DNA of 61,761 bases, from assembly GCA_003165415.1 (NCBI GenBank), contig PLUC01000055.1, positions 1 through 61,761 on the forward strand. The letters run 5' to 3'. The position numbers and the translations under genes are program-made. How positions within the stretch are numbered: the first letter of the stretch is position 1; each line of letters starts with the position of its first letter. This DNA comes from Holophagaceae bacterium (lineage in GTDB: Bacteria; Acidobacteriota; Holophagae; Holophagales; Holophagaceae). A model generated the notes under the pieces. The model searched no databases. It saw only the letters and a list, made by a program, of their open reading frames with translations, and was not told the DNA's origin. Shown one piece after another: positions 34,907 through 43,258 of this stretch.

Positions 34907-35892
34907 TGCCCGCCTTCCAGCACCGCCATGCCTCCCACTGCGAGAGCGGCGTGATGGCCGCCCTGGTCACCCACGCCGGCCTGCCCATGTCCGAGCCCAT
35001 GGCCTTCGGCCTGGCCTCGGCCCTCGCCTTCGCCTTCATCCCCATCATCAAGGTGGGCGGCCAGCCCCTGGTGGCCTTCCGCATCATCCCCCGCGCCATC
35101 ATCCGGCGGCTCCACAGCCTCCTGGGCCTGTCGCTGCAGGCCGAGACCTTCCGGGTCCCGGCCCGGGGCGCGGCGCGCCTGGACGCCCTGCTGGGGGAAG
35201 GCTGCCTGGTGGGGATGCAGACCTCCGCCTTCTGGCTGCCCTACTTCCCCGAGGACCTGCGCTTCCACTTCAACGTCCACAACGTGATCGCCTACGGCCG
35301 GGACGGGGAGGACTACCTCCTGTCCGACCCCGTGTTCGAAGCGCCCGTGCGCTGCCCCGGCCCGGACCTGACCAGGGCCAGGTTCGCCAAGGGGCTCATG
35401 GCGCCCAAGGGGCTCCTCTACCGCATCCGGGAAGCGCCCCGGGAGCCCCGCTGGGCCGAGCTCCTGCCCAAGGTCATCCGGCGCAACTGCCGCTCCATGC
35501 TGGCCCCCGTGCCCTTCGCCGGGGCGAAGGGCATCCGCTACCTCTCCCGGGCGGTGGACCGGCTGGACACCGGCGGCGATGGAGCCGCCGCCCGGCTGTT
35601 CCTGGGCCACCTGGTCCGCATGCAGGAGGAGATCGGCACGGGCGGGGCCGGGTTCCGCTTCATCTACGCGGCCTTCCTCCAGGAGGCCGCCGCCCTGGCC
35701 CAGCGCCCCGCCCTGCTGTCCCTGGCCGACGAGCTCGTGGCCATCGGCGACCAGTGGCGGGAGCTCGCCCTGGCCTCGGCCATGATGATCCGCGGCCGGC
35801 AGCCCCTGGAGCCCCAGCGCATCGCCGCGCTGCTGCGGATCCAGGCGGACCGGGAGGAGACCTTCTTCCGCACCCTGCGCGCCAGCGTATGA
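34906..35892 (+). CDS. BtrH-like N-terminal domain acyltransferase
   Basis: A 328-residue protein of the BtrH_N/DUF4872 family. In butirosin biosynthesis BtrH transfers an acyl group from an acyl carrier protein to an aminoglycoside amine. The fold is cysteine-protease-like. Expected residues are present: Cys12 in HRHASHCESGVM, His125 in HFNVHNVIAYG and Asp141 in YLLSDPVF. The C-terminal helical half fits DUF4872. The track start at 34786 is out of place; ATG 34906 overlaps the previous stop. With an ACP and ketosynthases downstream it is the likely off-loading or amide/ester-forming enzyme of the cluster. The acceptor is unknown. Confidence 0.85.
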   Translation: MPAFQHRHASHCESGVMAALVTHAGLPMSEPMAFGLASALAFAFIPIIKVGGQPLVAFRIIPRAIIRRLHSLLGLSLQAETFRVPARGAARLDALLGEGCLVGMQTSAFWLPYFPEDLRFHFNVHNVIAYGRDGEDYLLSDPVFEAPVRCPGPDLTRARFAKGLMAPKGLLYRIREAPREPRWAELLPKVIRRNCRSMLAPVPFAGAKGIRYLSRAVDRLDTGGDGAAARLFLGHLVRMQEEIGTGGAGFRFIYAAFLQEAAALAQRPALLSLADELVAIGDQWRELALASAMMIRGRQPLEPQRIAALLRIQADREETFFRTLRASV

Positions 35893-36815
35893 GCCAGGAC
35901 CTGCTCAGCTTCGAGGACCTCCACTTCCGCTACCCGGGGGCCGAGGCGCCGGCCCTGGACGGGGTGAGCTTCACGGTGCCCGTCGGGGAGGCCCTGGGCC
36001 TCCTGGGGCCCAACGGGGCGGGCAAGACCACCCTCCTGGCCATCGCCATCGGCCTGCTGGCGGCGGACCGGGGCCGCATCACCTGCGGCGGGCGCCCCAT
36101 CGCCGCCGTCCGGGGCCTGGCCGCCCTGGTGCCCCAGGACAACGCCTTCTACCCCATGCTCACCGTGCGGGAGAACCTGGCCTTCTTCGGCCAGGTGCAG
36201 GGCCTGGGCGGCCGGTTCCTGCGGGAGCGGGAGGCCTCGGCCCTGGCCTCCACCCAGCTCGGGGACTTCCGGAACCGCCGCGCGGGCCAGCTGTCCGGGG
36301 GCCTGAAGCGTCGGCTGAACCTGGCCATCGGCCTCCTGGCGGACCCGCCCATCCTCCTCCTGGACGAGCCCACGGTGGGGGTGGATCCCCAGTCCCGGCA
36401 CTTCCTCCTGGAAACCATCGGCGGCCTCCAGCGCTCGGGCCGGACCATCATCTACACCAGCCACTACATGGAAGAGGTGGAGGCGCTCTGCGCGCACGTG
36501 GCCATCCTGGACCAGGGACGGGCGCTGGTGTCGGGGACCCTGGGCGAGGTGCTCGCCTCGGCCCCCCCGGTGTTCTCCATGCGCCTGGGCCAGGAGCTGC
36601 CCGCCCCTCTGCGGGCCGAGTGGGCCGGGCGCTGCGCCCTGGTGTCCCTGCCGGGCCACCGCTACCAGCTGTCCGGCATCCCCATGGAGGACACCGGGGC
36701 GTTCCTGGCCGGGGCCCGGGCCGCCGGCTGCACCGTGGATTCCTGGTCCTGGGGGCAGCAGCACCTGGACGACGTGTTCCTGCAGCTCACCCGCCACACG
36801 CTGAGGGACGACTGA
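35889..36815 (+). CDS. ABC-2 type transporter ATP-binding protein
   Basis: A 308-residue ABC ATPase with all motifs: Walker A GPNGAGKTTLL, Q-loop VPQDNAFYPMLTVRENL, signature LSGGLKRRLNLAIGLL, Walker B ILLLDEPTVGVDP and H-loop YTSHYMEEVEAL. A C-terminal extension of about 80 residues (GRCALVSLPGHRYQLSGIP) resembles DrrA/NatA-type exporters. Start ATG 35889 overlaps the acyltransferase stop; the gene overlaps the permease by ATGA at 36813-36817. It powers export of the cluster product. Confidence 0.93.
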   Translation: MSQDLLSFEDLHFRYPGAEAPALDGVSFTVPVGEALGLLGPNGAGKTTLLAIAIGLLAADRGRITCGGRPIAAVRGLAALVPQDNAFYPMLTVRENLAFFGQVQGLGGRFLREREASALASTQLGDFRNRRAGQLSGGLKRRLNLAIGLLADPPILLLDEPTVGVDPQSRHFLLETIGGLQRSGRTIIYTSHYMEEVEALCAHVAILDQGRALVSGTLGEVLASAPPVFSMRLGQELPAPLRAEWAGRCALVSLPGHRYQLSGIPMEDTGAFLAGARAAGCTVDSWSWGQQHLDDVFLQLTRHTLRDD

Positions 36816-38023
36816 TGGCCAGGATCCTCATGGCGCTCTGGCGCAAGGAATGGCTGGCCCTCTCCCGGGACCGCTTCGGGCTGGCGACCCTCTTCGTGAT
36901 GCCGGCGGTGTTCATCCTCATCATGTCCCTGGCCCTGCGGGATACCCTGCGGCCCGACAGCTCCGGGCTGCAGCTGAAGTACGCCGTGGTGGACCTGGAC
37001 GGCACCCCGACCAGCCGGGACCTGGCCGAGCTCCTGGCGACCCGGGCCTTCGTGTCCGAGCCGGGCCTCGCCACCGAGGCCGGGGCCCGCCAGGCCATAG
37101 CCGCCGGGCGGCTGCCCTTCGCGGTCCTGGTGCCCAGAGGCTTCGAGGAACGGTTCCTGGCCGAAGCGGGCGCTCCGGGCCTGGTCACGCTGCAGCTGGA
37201 CCCCACGGTGGCGGCCATGGCCCGCTCCGCCTTCCGCCAGCATCTCGTGGGCGTCCTGGGCACCCTCAAGGCGAAGAGCTTCCTGCGCAGCCTGGGTCCC
37301 GGCTTCGGCGGCGCCGCGGCCTCGGCCCTGGACCCCCAGTCCCTGCAGGCCACCGTCGCCGAGGCCACGGTGGGACGCGCGGGCCTGGCCGTCCCCCCCA
37401 CCGCCGTGCAGCAGACGGTGCCGGCCTGGCTGATCTTCGGGATGTTCTTCGTGGTGCTCCCCCTGTCGGCGATATTCATCACGGAGCGCCAGCACGGCAC
37501 CCTCCAGCGCCAGCTGAGCCTGGGGCTGGGCCACGGCACGCTGCTCCTGGGCAAGCTGCTCCCCTTCATGGCCATCAACCTGATCCAGGCGGTGCTGATG
37601 CTCTGCGTGGGGGTCTGGCTGGTGCCGCTGTTCGGCGGGGAAGCCCTCACCCTGCCGCCGGCGCTCTGGCCGCCCATGGCGTTCATGGCCCTGGTCCTCT
37701 CCTTCGCCGCGGTGTCCTGGGCCCTCCTGGTGGCCAGCGTGGTGCGCACCACAGAGCAGGCCACGGTGTTTGGCGGCGTGGGCAACATCATCCTCGGCGC
37801 CCTGGGGGGCATCATGGTGCCCCGCTTCGTCATGCCCGCGGAGATGCGGGCGCTGACCAACATCTCCCCCATGGCCTGGGGCCTGGACGGCTTCCACGCG
37901 GTGATGCTGCGGGGCGAGGGCTGGTCCGGGCTCGCGCCCTTCGCGGCCCGGCTGGCCATCTTCGGCCTGGCCGCCCTCCTCCTGGCCGCCGGACTCGCCC
38001 GCAGGGGCAAGGTGCACACGTGA
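36815..38023 (+). CDS. ABC-2 type transporter permease
   Basis: A 402-residue ABC-2 permease. One N-terminal helix (LATLFVMPAVFILIMSLAL) precedes a large extracytoplasmic domain (VVDLDGTPTSRDLAELL), then five or six helices (WLIFGMFFVVLPLSAIFI, LPFMAINLIQAVLMLCVGVWLV) and the terminal ABC-2 segment IILGALGGIMVPRFVMPAEMRALTNISPMAWGLDGFHAVM (in parts). This layout is typical of YhgE/DrrB-like lipid or drug exporters. It overlaps the ACP gene by GTGA at 38020-38023. With the preceding ATPase it should form a dimer-of-two exporter in the inner membrane. Confidence 0.92.
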   Translation: MARILMALWRKEWLALSRDRFGLATLFVMPAVFILIMSLALRDTLRPDSSGLQLKYAVVDLDGTPTSRDLAELLATRAFVSEPGLATEAGARQAIAAGRLPFAVLVPRGFEERFLAEAGAPGLVTLQLDPTVAAMARSAFRQHLVGVLGTLKAKSFLRSLGPGFGGAAASALDPQSLQATVAEATVGRAGLAVPPTAVQQTVPAWLIFGMFFVVLPLSAIFITERQHGTLQRQLSLGLGHGTLLLGKLLPFMAINLIQAVLMLCVGVWLVPLFGGEALTLPPALWPPMAFMALVLSFAAVSWALLVASVVRTTEQATVFGGVGNIILGALGGIMVPRFVMPAEMRALTNISPMAWGLDGFHAVMLRGEGWSGLAPFAARLAIFGLAALLLAAGLARRGKVHT

Positions 38024-38292
38024 GCAGTGCAACCCTCCTTCTTGAACTCAAGCAGCTCATCGCGGCGTCCTGCGAGCGCCCGGTGGACCCCGCCTCCATC
38101 CAGGACGACGAGCTGCTGTTCGGGCCCGAGGCCCGGCTGGCCCTGGATTCCCTGGACGCCCTGCAGGTGTCCATGGCCATCCAGAAGCGCTATGGCCTGC
38201 GCCTGACGGACAGCAAGGAGACCCGGCGCCTCCTGTCCTGCGTGGCCAACCTCGCCCAGGTGCTGGAAACCCACCTCGCCGCCCGGTCCTGA
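38020..38292 (+). CDS. acyl carrier protein
   Basis: A 90-residue carrier protein beginning with GTG at 38020, overlapping the permease stop. The phosphopantetheine attachment site is Ser44 in LALDSLDALQVS (D-S-L motif), flanked by the usual acidic helix and followed by a recognition helix (AIQKRYGLRLTD). It is hidden in the ORF track inside a longer frame starting at 36850. Its location between the exporter and ketosynthase genes indicates a dedicated ACP for this cluster rather than fatty-acid AcpP. Confidence 0.87.
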   Translation: MSSATLLLELKQLIAASCERPVDPASIQDDELLFGPEARLALDSLDALQVSMAIQKRYGLRLTDSKETRRLLSCVANLAQVLETHLAARS

Positions 38293-39359
38293 TGCGTCCG
38301 GTCTTCCTCTCCCACGCGGGACTCTGGTGCGGCGCCGGGTCGACCCCCGCGGGCGTCCGCCGGGCCCTGGCGGCCATGGACCCGCCCCGGGGACGTCTGG
38401 ACCTGCCCGGGCACCCGGTTCCCTATGTCCATGCCACGGACCCCGCCCGGCCCTTCCGGGCCCGCCTGGAGGAGGCGCTGGCCGCGGTGGGCGCCGCCCT
38501 GGACCTGCCCTTGGCGTCCGGGACCCCCATGCTCCTGGGCACCTCCAGCCTCCTCATCGGGGGTTCGGAAGCCGGAGGCACCCTGCCGGAGCCCTCGGAG
38601 CTGCTGGCCATCGTCCAGGAGCGCTGGGGCCTGCAGGGCCGGGGCTGGATCTTCTCCAGCGCCTGCGCCTCCGCCGTCCACGCCCTGGATGCCGCGGTGG
38701 GCCTCATCGAGGGCGGCCAGGCCGAGGAGGCGCTGGTGCTGGGGGTGGAGCTGCTGAACCGGTACACCCCGGCGGGCTTCGCCTCCCTGTGGCTGCTGTC
38801 CCCCACGGGCGCCAGGCCCCTGGACGCGGGCCGCGACGGGCTGGTGCTGGGGGAGGCCGTGGCCGCCGTCCGGCTCTCGGCCAGGTCCGGCCCCTGGCGG
38901 GTCCACCCTCCGGCCCTGGGCTTCGACGCCACCAGCCCCACCGGCTTCACCCCGGACGGCAGCACCATCGCGGCGGTCATGGCTGAAGCCCTGGCCCTGG
39001 CCGGCCATGGGCCGGAGTCGATCCGGGCCGTGAAGCTGCAGGCCTCCGGCGCCCCGGGCACGGACGCCGCCGAGGCCCGGGCGCTGCGCCTGGTCTTCCC
39101 TGAAGCGCCGCCTGTGTTCTCCCTCAAGGGGGTGCTGGGCCATACCCTGGGCGCCAGCGGCATCGCGGAACTGGCGGCCACCCTGATGTGCCTGGAGGAA
39201 GGCTGGCTGCCCCCCACGGCCGGGTTCGGGACCGAGGATCCGGACCTGGGCCTCTGCCCTACCCGGACCGTCCAGCCCTGGGCGCCGGGTCCGGTCCTGT
39301 TCAACCTCCAGGGCTTCGGGGGCTGCCTGGCCTCCTGGATCGTGGAGCCCGCATGGTGA
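38292..39359 (+). CDS. beta-ketoacyl-ACP synthase I/II-like protein with altered active site
   Basis: A 355-residue KAS I/II-type protein, about 55 residues shorter than FabF. C125 in IFSSACASAVHALDAAVGL is at the nucleophile position. The lysine/second histidine pair is present as K279-x4-H284 (FSLKGVLGHTLGASGIAEL). At the first catalytic histidine position (normally HGTGT) the sequence reads KLQASGAPGTDAAEARAL, with Ser252 and a deletion of about two residues. A Cys-Ser-His site suggests impaired decarboxylative condensation, so it may act as an acyl-transferase-like or selectivity factor. It overlaps the ACP stop and the next gene. Confidence 0.85.
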   Translation: MRPVFLSHAGLWCGAGSTPAGVRRALAAMDPPRGRLDLPGHPVPYVHATDPARPFRARLEEALAAVGAALDLPLASGTPMLLGTSSLLIGGSEAGGTLPEPSELLAIVQERWGLQGRGWIFSSACASAVHALDAAVGLIEGGQAEEALVLGVELLNRYTPAGFASLWLLSPTGARPLDAGRDGLVLGEAVAAVRLSARSGPWRVHPPALGFDATSPTGFTPDGSTIAAVMAEALALAGHGPESIRAVKLQASGAPGTDAAEARALRLVFPEAPPVFSLKGVLGHTLGASGIAELAATLMCLEEGWLPPTAGFGTEDPDLGLCPTRTVQPWAPGPVLFNLQGFGGCLASWIVEPAW

Positions 39360-39856
39360 TCTGGATGCCGCTCGGGGAGACCCGCACCGACCTGAGCCGG
39401 GACCAGGTCCACGCCTTCGTGCGCGCCCAGTTCGGCTCTGGCCTGCGGCGGGCGGGGATCAGCGCGGAATTCACCCTGGCCACCGCCGCCGCCGCCTGGG
39501 GCGGCCTCCACCCCGCCCCGGAAGCCCCCTGCCTCGCCCTGATCTTCACCAGCCGCACCTTCACCGGCACCGAGACCGCCGCCTGCCTCGCCGACCTGCG
39601 GGCGGGCACCTTGCCCATGCCCTTCCAGTTCGTCGCCAGCCAGCCCCACCTCGCCGCGGCCCACGCCCTGGGCCTGTTCCCCGGCCTCGACCAGGTGGTC
39701 ACGCTGGTGGGCCCGGCCGGGGACGTGGATGCATTGCTGCCTGCCCTGGCCCGCAGGCGGGCCTGGACCCACGTGCTGCTGGGAGAGGTGTGGACCCCCG
39801 CCCCGAAGAGCGGGGACCGGTTCCTGGCGAACTGGCAGGTCAGGGTTCGAGGCTGA
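39353..39856 (+). CDS. half-size ketosynthase-like protein (Ketoacyl-synt_2-like)
   Basis: A 167-residue protein that resembles only the first half of a thiolase-fold ketosynthase. The segment LALIFTSRTFTGTETAACLADL then LPMPFQFVASQPHLAAAHALGLF parallels the (L-P..SPTAFS.SVHNAAAG..) stretch of small chain-length-factor-like partners in aryl polyene clusters. It has no nucleophilic cysteine in the expected place. ATG 39353 overlaps the end of the KAS gene. Its 3' end overlaps 17 bases with the convergent thioredoxin-like gene. It may dimerise with the incomplete KAS. Confidence 0.7.
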   Translation: MVIWMPLGETRTDLSRDQVHAFVRAQFGSGLRRAGISAEFTLATAAAAWGGLHPAPEAPCLALIFTSRTFTGTETAACLADLRAGTLPMPFQFVASQPHLAAAHALGLFPGLDQVVTLVGPAGDVDALLPALARRRAWTHVLLGEVWTPAPKSGDRFLANWQVRVRG

Positions 39857-40409
39857 CGGCGATGTCGATGAGCTGCAGGAGTTCGGAGACCACCATGCGC
39901 CGGTTGCCGTCGGCTTCGTAGAGGGCCGCGACCTTCTTGCGGGCCGCCGCCAGGTTGCCGCAGGCCTTGCCCCGGGCGATGAGGTCCCGCAACGGGGCGG
40001 GCATGGGGCCCCAGCTGCCGCATTCCACGAAGGCGTCGCTCAGGAAGACGAACTTGGGGATGGCCTCGCCGCCGTTGGTGAGGAAGCGGGTGAACACGTC
40101 CGGCCACTGCTGCCGGGTGATGAAGCGGAGCTTCAGGTTCGGGGCGGCCTCGGCCAGGCGCTGCAGCACCGGCACGTGCCGGACCACGTCGCCGCACCAG
40201 TCCTCGGCGATGGCGATGACGTGCACTGGGCGGGGCAGGGCGGCCAGGAAGCCGAGGGCCTGGGGCTCCAGCGCCTGGGCTTCGCGCAGGGCCTCCATCT
40301 TGTGGCGGTTGTCAGGGGCTTCGCCGCCGGTGATCCAGGTGGCGTAGTCCTGGCCTGACTCGTACACGGCCTTCCAGTCGATCAGGGGGATGGTGGGCGG
40401 ACGGGGCAT
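39840..40409 (-). CDS. thioredoxin-like family protein
   Basis: A 189-residue cytoplasmic protein with a thioredoxin fold of the Thioredoxin_9/TlpA-like kind. The core is HVIAIAEDWCGDVVRHVPVLQ, where only one cysteine of the C-x-x-C pair remains (WCGD), followed by IPKFVFLSD in the cis-proline region. A single cysteine suggests a monothiol or non-redox role. ATG 40409 has AGGAGAACGCCC upstream. It is convergent with the biosynthetic cluster and precedes polA on the minus strand with a 28-nt gap. Confidence 0.83.
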   Translation of the reverse strand: MPRPPTIPLIDWKAVYESGQDYATWITGGEAPDNRHKMEALREAQALEPQALGFLAALPRPVHVIAIAEDWCGDVVRHVPVLQRLAEAAPNLKLRFITRQQWPDVFTRFLTNGGEAIPKFVFLSDAFVECGSWGPMPAPLRDLIARGKACGNLAAARKKVAALYEADGNRRMVVSELLQLIDIAVSLEP

Positions 40410-40437
40410 GGGCGTTCTCCTTCGGGGAAGTATGGTA

Positions 40438-43254
40438 TCACTTGCATTCCAGCCAGTTGTTTCCGGGGCGCACCTCGGCCACCAGCTTCACGTCCAGGGG
40501 GCCCAGGTCGTCGGCGCCTTCCATGGCCTCCCGCAGCAGTCCCGAAACGGTATCCACTTCCTCGGGCGGGGCCTCCACCAGGAGCTCGTCGTGCACCTGC
40601 AGCAGCAGGCGGGAGCGGTGGCGGCCGGCCCGCAGGGCTTCGTGCAGGCGCACCATGGCCCGGCGCATGATGTCGGCGGCGGTGCCCTGGACGACGGTGT
40701 TCACCGCCTCGCGCAGGGCGGTGGCCTTCAGTCCCTGGTTGGCGGACTGCAGGTCGGGGATGCGCCGCACCCGGCCCCAGTGGGAGCGCACCAGGCCTTC
40801 GTCCAGGGCCCGGGCCTTGGTGGCCTCGATCCACTCCGCCACCTTGGGCATGCGTTCGAAATAACGCTCGATGAAGGACTTGGCTTCACGGAAGGGGATG
40901 CCCAGGCTGGCCGAGAGGGCGTAGGCGCCCTGGCCGTAGAGCAGGCCGAAGTTCACGGCCTTGGCGGCGCTGCGCTGGGAGGAGGTGATCTCCTCCATGG
41001 GCAGGCCCATGACTTCGGAGGCGGTGCGCCGGTGGATGTCCTCGCCGCGCTGGAAGGCCCCCAGCAGGGTCGGGTCCTGGGCCAGGGAGGCCACCACCCG
41101 CAGCTCGATCTGGCTGTAGTCGGCGTCCAGCAGGGTCCACCCGGCCTCGGGCACGAAGGCCGCCCGGATGGCGCGGCCCTCTTCGGTGCGCACCGGGATG
41201 TTCTGCAGGTTGGGGTCGGAGGAGGCCAGGCGGCCGGTGGCCACCGCGGCCTGGTGCAGCCGGGTGTGGAGCCGGCCGGTGACCGGGTTGACCATGAGCG
41301 GCAGGGCCTCCACATAGGTGCCCAGCAGCTTCTGCATCTGCCGGTGGCGCAGCAGCACTCGGGCGATCTCGCCGTCCTCGCGCCGGGCCAGCTCCGACAG
41401 CACGTCCTCGTCGGTGGCGGGGGCCTTGGTCTTGTCGGTGCGCTTGAGCACGGGCAGGCCCAGCTTCTCGTAGAGGATCCTGCCCAGCTGGCCGGGGCTG
41501 TTGAGGTTGAACGGCTCGCCGGCGAGCTCGGTGGCCCGTTTCTCGGCGGCGTCCCGCTGGGCGCGCATGTCCAGGGCCAGGTGGGCCAGCACGTCCACGT
41601 CCAGGCGCACGCCGGTCAGCTCCAGGTCGGCCAGCACCTGCACCAGGGGCAGGTCCACCTTGCGGTAGAGCAGGCTGAGGGCGGGGTCGGCCAGCAGCAG
41701 GGGTTCCAGCTTGCGGCAGAGCTGCAGGGCCAGGTCGGCGTCCTCGGCGGCGTACTGCACCGCGTGGTCGAAATCCGCCTCGTCGAAGCGCTTCTGGCCC
41801 TTGCCCTTGCCCACCACGGCCTCGAACGGGATGGGGCGCAGGTCCAGATAGCGGGAGGACAGGTCGTCCAGGTTGTGCCGGAGCTTGGAATCCACCAGGA
41901 AGCTCATCACCATGCTGTCGTCGCCCACGCCCTGGACCTCCAGGCCGTGGCGCTTGAGCACCTGCAGGTCGTACTTGAGGTTCTGGCCGTCCTTGGCCAC
42001 GGCGGGATCCAGGAACAGGGGACCCAGGATCCGCAGCGCGTCCCGGAAGGGGACGTTGCGGGGATCCAGGTAGGGGGCCAGCTCCTGGAAGAAGGCCGCG
42101 GGTCCGCCGCGCAGGTCCAGGAGGGACTCGGGCAGGCCGGAGTCGGGGAGCAGGCCCGGCAGGGCGCCGGCGGTGTCCTGGTCGCCCGGCTTCAGGTGGG
42201 CCAGGGGCACGTAGAGGCCCTCGTTGGGCTTCCAGGCCAGGCTGAGGCCCACGAGGTGGCCGCGGGTGGGGTCGATGCTGGTGGTCTCGGTGTCCAGGCC
42301 GAACACCTCGGCCTCGCGGCAGGCCGCCACGGCTGCCTCCAGGTCCGCGGCGCAGGCCGCCGCCCGGTAGGTGCGGGATCCGGCCGTCTCCGGGGCGGCC
42401 ACGGTGCCGACGGTGGTGAACTCCTTGGTGAGGGCCTCGAAACCCATGTTCTTGAAGGCGGCCCGGGCCTGGGCCTGGTCCACGCCCTTGTAGACCAGGT
42501 CGTCCAGGCCCAGGGGCAGGGTGAGGTCGGTGACCACCGTGACCAGGCGGCGCACCAGGGGCAGGCGGTCCAGGGCCGCTTCCAGGCCCTCCCGGTGGGC
42601 CTTGCGCTTGAGTTCGGCGCGGTGGGCCAGGAGGTTGTCCAAGGTCCCGTACTGCTCCATCAGGTCCCGGGCGCCCTTTTCGCCGATGCCCTCCACGCCC
42701 TTGATGTTGTCGCTGGCATCGCCCATGAGGGTGAGCACGTCCACCACCTGCTCGGGCCAGACCCCGAAGCGCTCCTTCACCCCGGCCCGGTCGATCCACA
42801 CTTCCCCGTCCCGGTTGTTGAGCACCTGGATCTTCCCGGGATCGTCCACCAGCTGCAGCAGGTCCTTGTCCGGGCTGACGATGGCGCAGGCCAGGCCGGC
42901 CGCCGCGGCCTGCCGGGCCAGGGTGCCCATGACGTCGTCGGCCTCGTAGCCGGCCAGTTCCACGATGGGGATGTTCAACGCGGCGGCCAGGTCGCGGATC
43001 ATGGGGATCTGGGGCCGGAGGTCGTCCGGCATCGCGGCCCGGTTGGCCTTGTACTCGGGATAGATCTCGTGCCGGAAGGTGGGCTCGGGGCGGTCGAACA
43101 CGCAGGCCATGTGGGTGGGCTTGTGCTGGTTCACCAGGGCGAGCAGCATCCGGGCCATGGTCACGGCGGCGCCGTTCTTGATGCGCATGTTGCCGTAGTA
43201 CGCACGAAATATTAGGGCGAAGGTGTCGATGAGGTAGAGGCGGTCTTCGTTCAT
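40438..43254 (-). CDS. polA: DNA polymerase I
   Basis: A 938-residue family A polymerase with 5'-3' exonuclease (residues about 1-300, NEDRLYLIDTFALIFRAYYGN; helix-hairpin KGVEGIGEKGARDL), a 3'-5' exonuclease domain with its first acidic motif (VFGLDTETTS) retained, and a complete polymerase domain (LDADYSQIELRVVASL, KAVNFGLLYGQGAYALS, LQVHDELLVE). The track starts at 43284, but that overlaps the upstream gene's end; ATG 43254 is preferred. Full length for the family, so DNA repair and Okazaki-fragment processing functions should be normal. Confidence 0.96.
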   Translation of the reverse strand: MNEDRLYLIDTFALIFRAYYGNMRIKNGAAVTMARMLLALVNQHKPTHMACVFDRPEPTFRHEIYPEYKANRAAMPDDLRPQIPMIRDLAAALNIPIVELAGYEADDVMGTLARQAAAAGLACAIVSPDKDLLQLVDDPGKIQVLNNRDGEVWIDRAGVKERFGVWPEQVVDVLTLMGDASDNIKGVEGIGEKGARDLMEQYGTLDNLLAHRAELKRKAHREGLEAALDRLPLVRRLVTVVTDLTLPLGLDDLVYKGVDQAQARAAFKNMGFEALTKEFTTVGTVAAPETAGSRTYRAAACAADLEAAVAACREAEVFGLDTETTSIDPTRGHLVGLSLAWKPNEGLYVPLAHLKPGDQDTAGALPGLLPDSGLPESLLDLRGGPAAFFQELAPYLDPRNVPFRDALRILGPLFLDPAVAKDGQNLKYDLQVLKRHGLEVQGVGDDSMVMSFLVDSKLRHNLDDLSSRYLDLRPIPFEAVVGKGKGQKRFDEADFDHAVQYAAEDADLALQLCRKLEPLLLADPALSLLYRKVDLPLVQVLADLELTGVRLDVDVLAHLALDMRAQRDAAEKRATELAGEPFNLNSPGQLGRILYEKLGLPVLKRTDKTKAPATDEDVLSELARREDGEIARVLLRHRQMQKLLGTYVEALPLMVNPVTGRLHTRLHQAAVATGRLASSDPNLQNIPVRTEEGRAIRAAFVPEAGWTLLDADYSQIELRVVASLAQDPTLLGAFQRGEDIHRRTASEVMGLPMEEITSSQRSAAKAVNFGLLYGQGAYALSASLGIPFREAKSFIERYFERMPKVAEWIEATKARALDEGLVRSHWGRVRRIPDLQSANQGLKATALREAVNTVVQGTAADIMRRAMVRLHEALRAGRHRSRLLLQVHDELLVEAPPEEVDTVSGLLREAMEGADDLGPLDVKLVAEVRPGNNWLECK

Positions 43255-43258
43255 GAAG

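Noticed and set aside
36850-38292. 480-residue ORF in the third frame over the permease and ACP genes
   Set aside because: Only its last 90 codons (from GTG 38020) form a protein, the ACP. The rest is a shadow of the permease.
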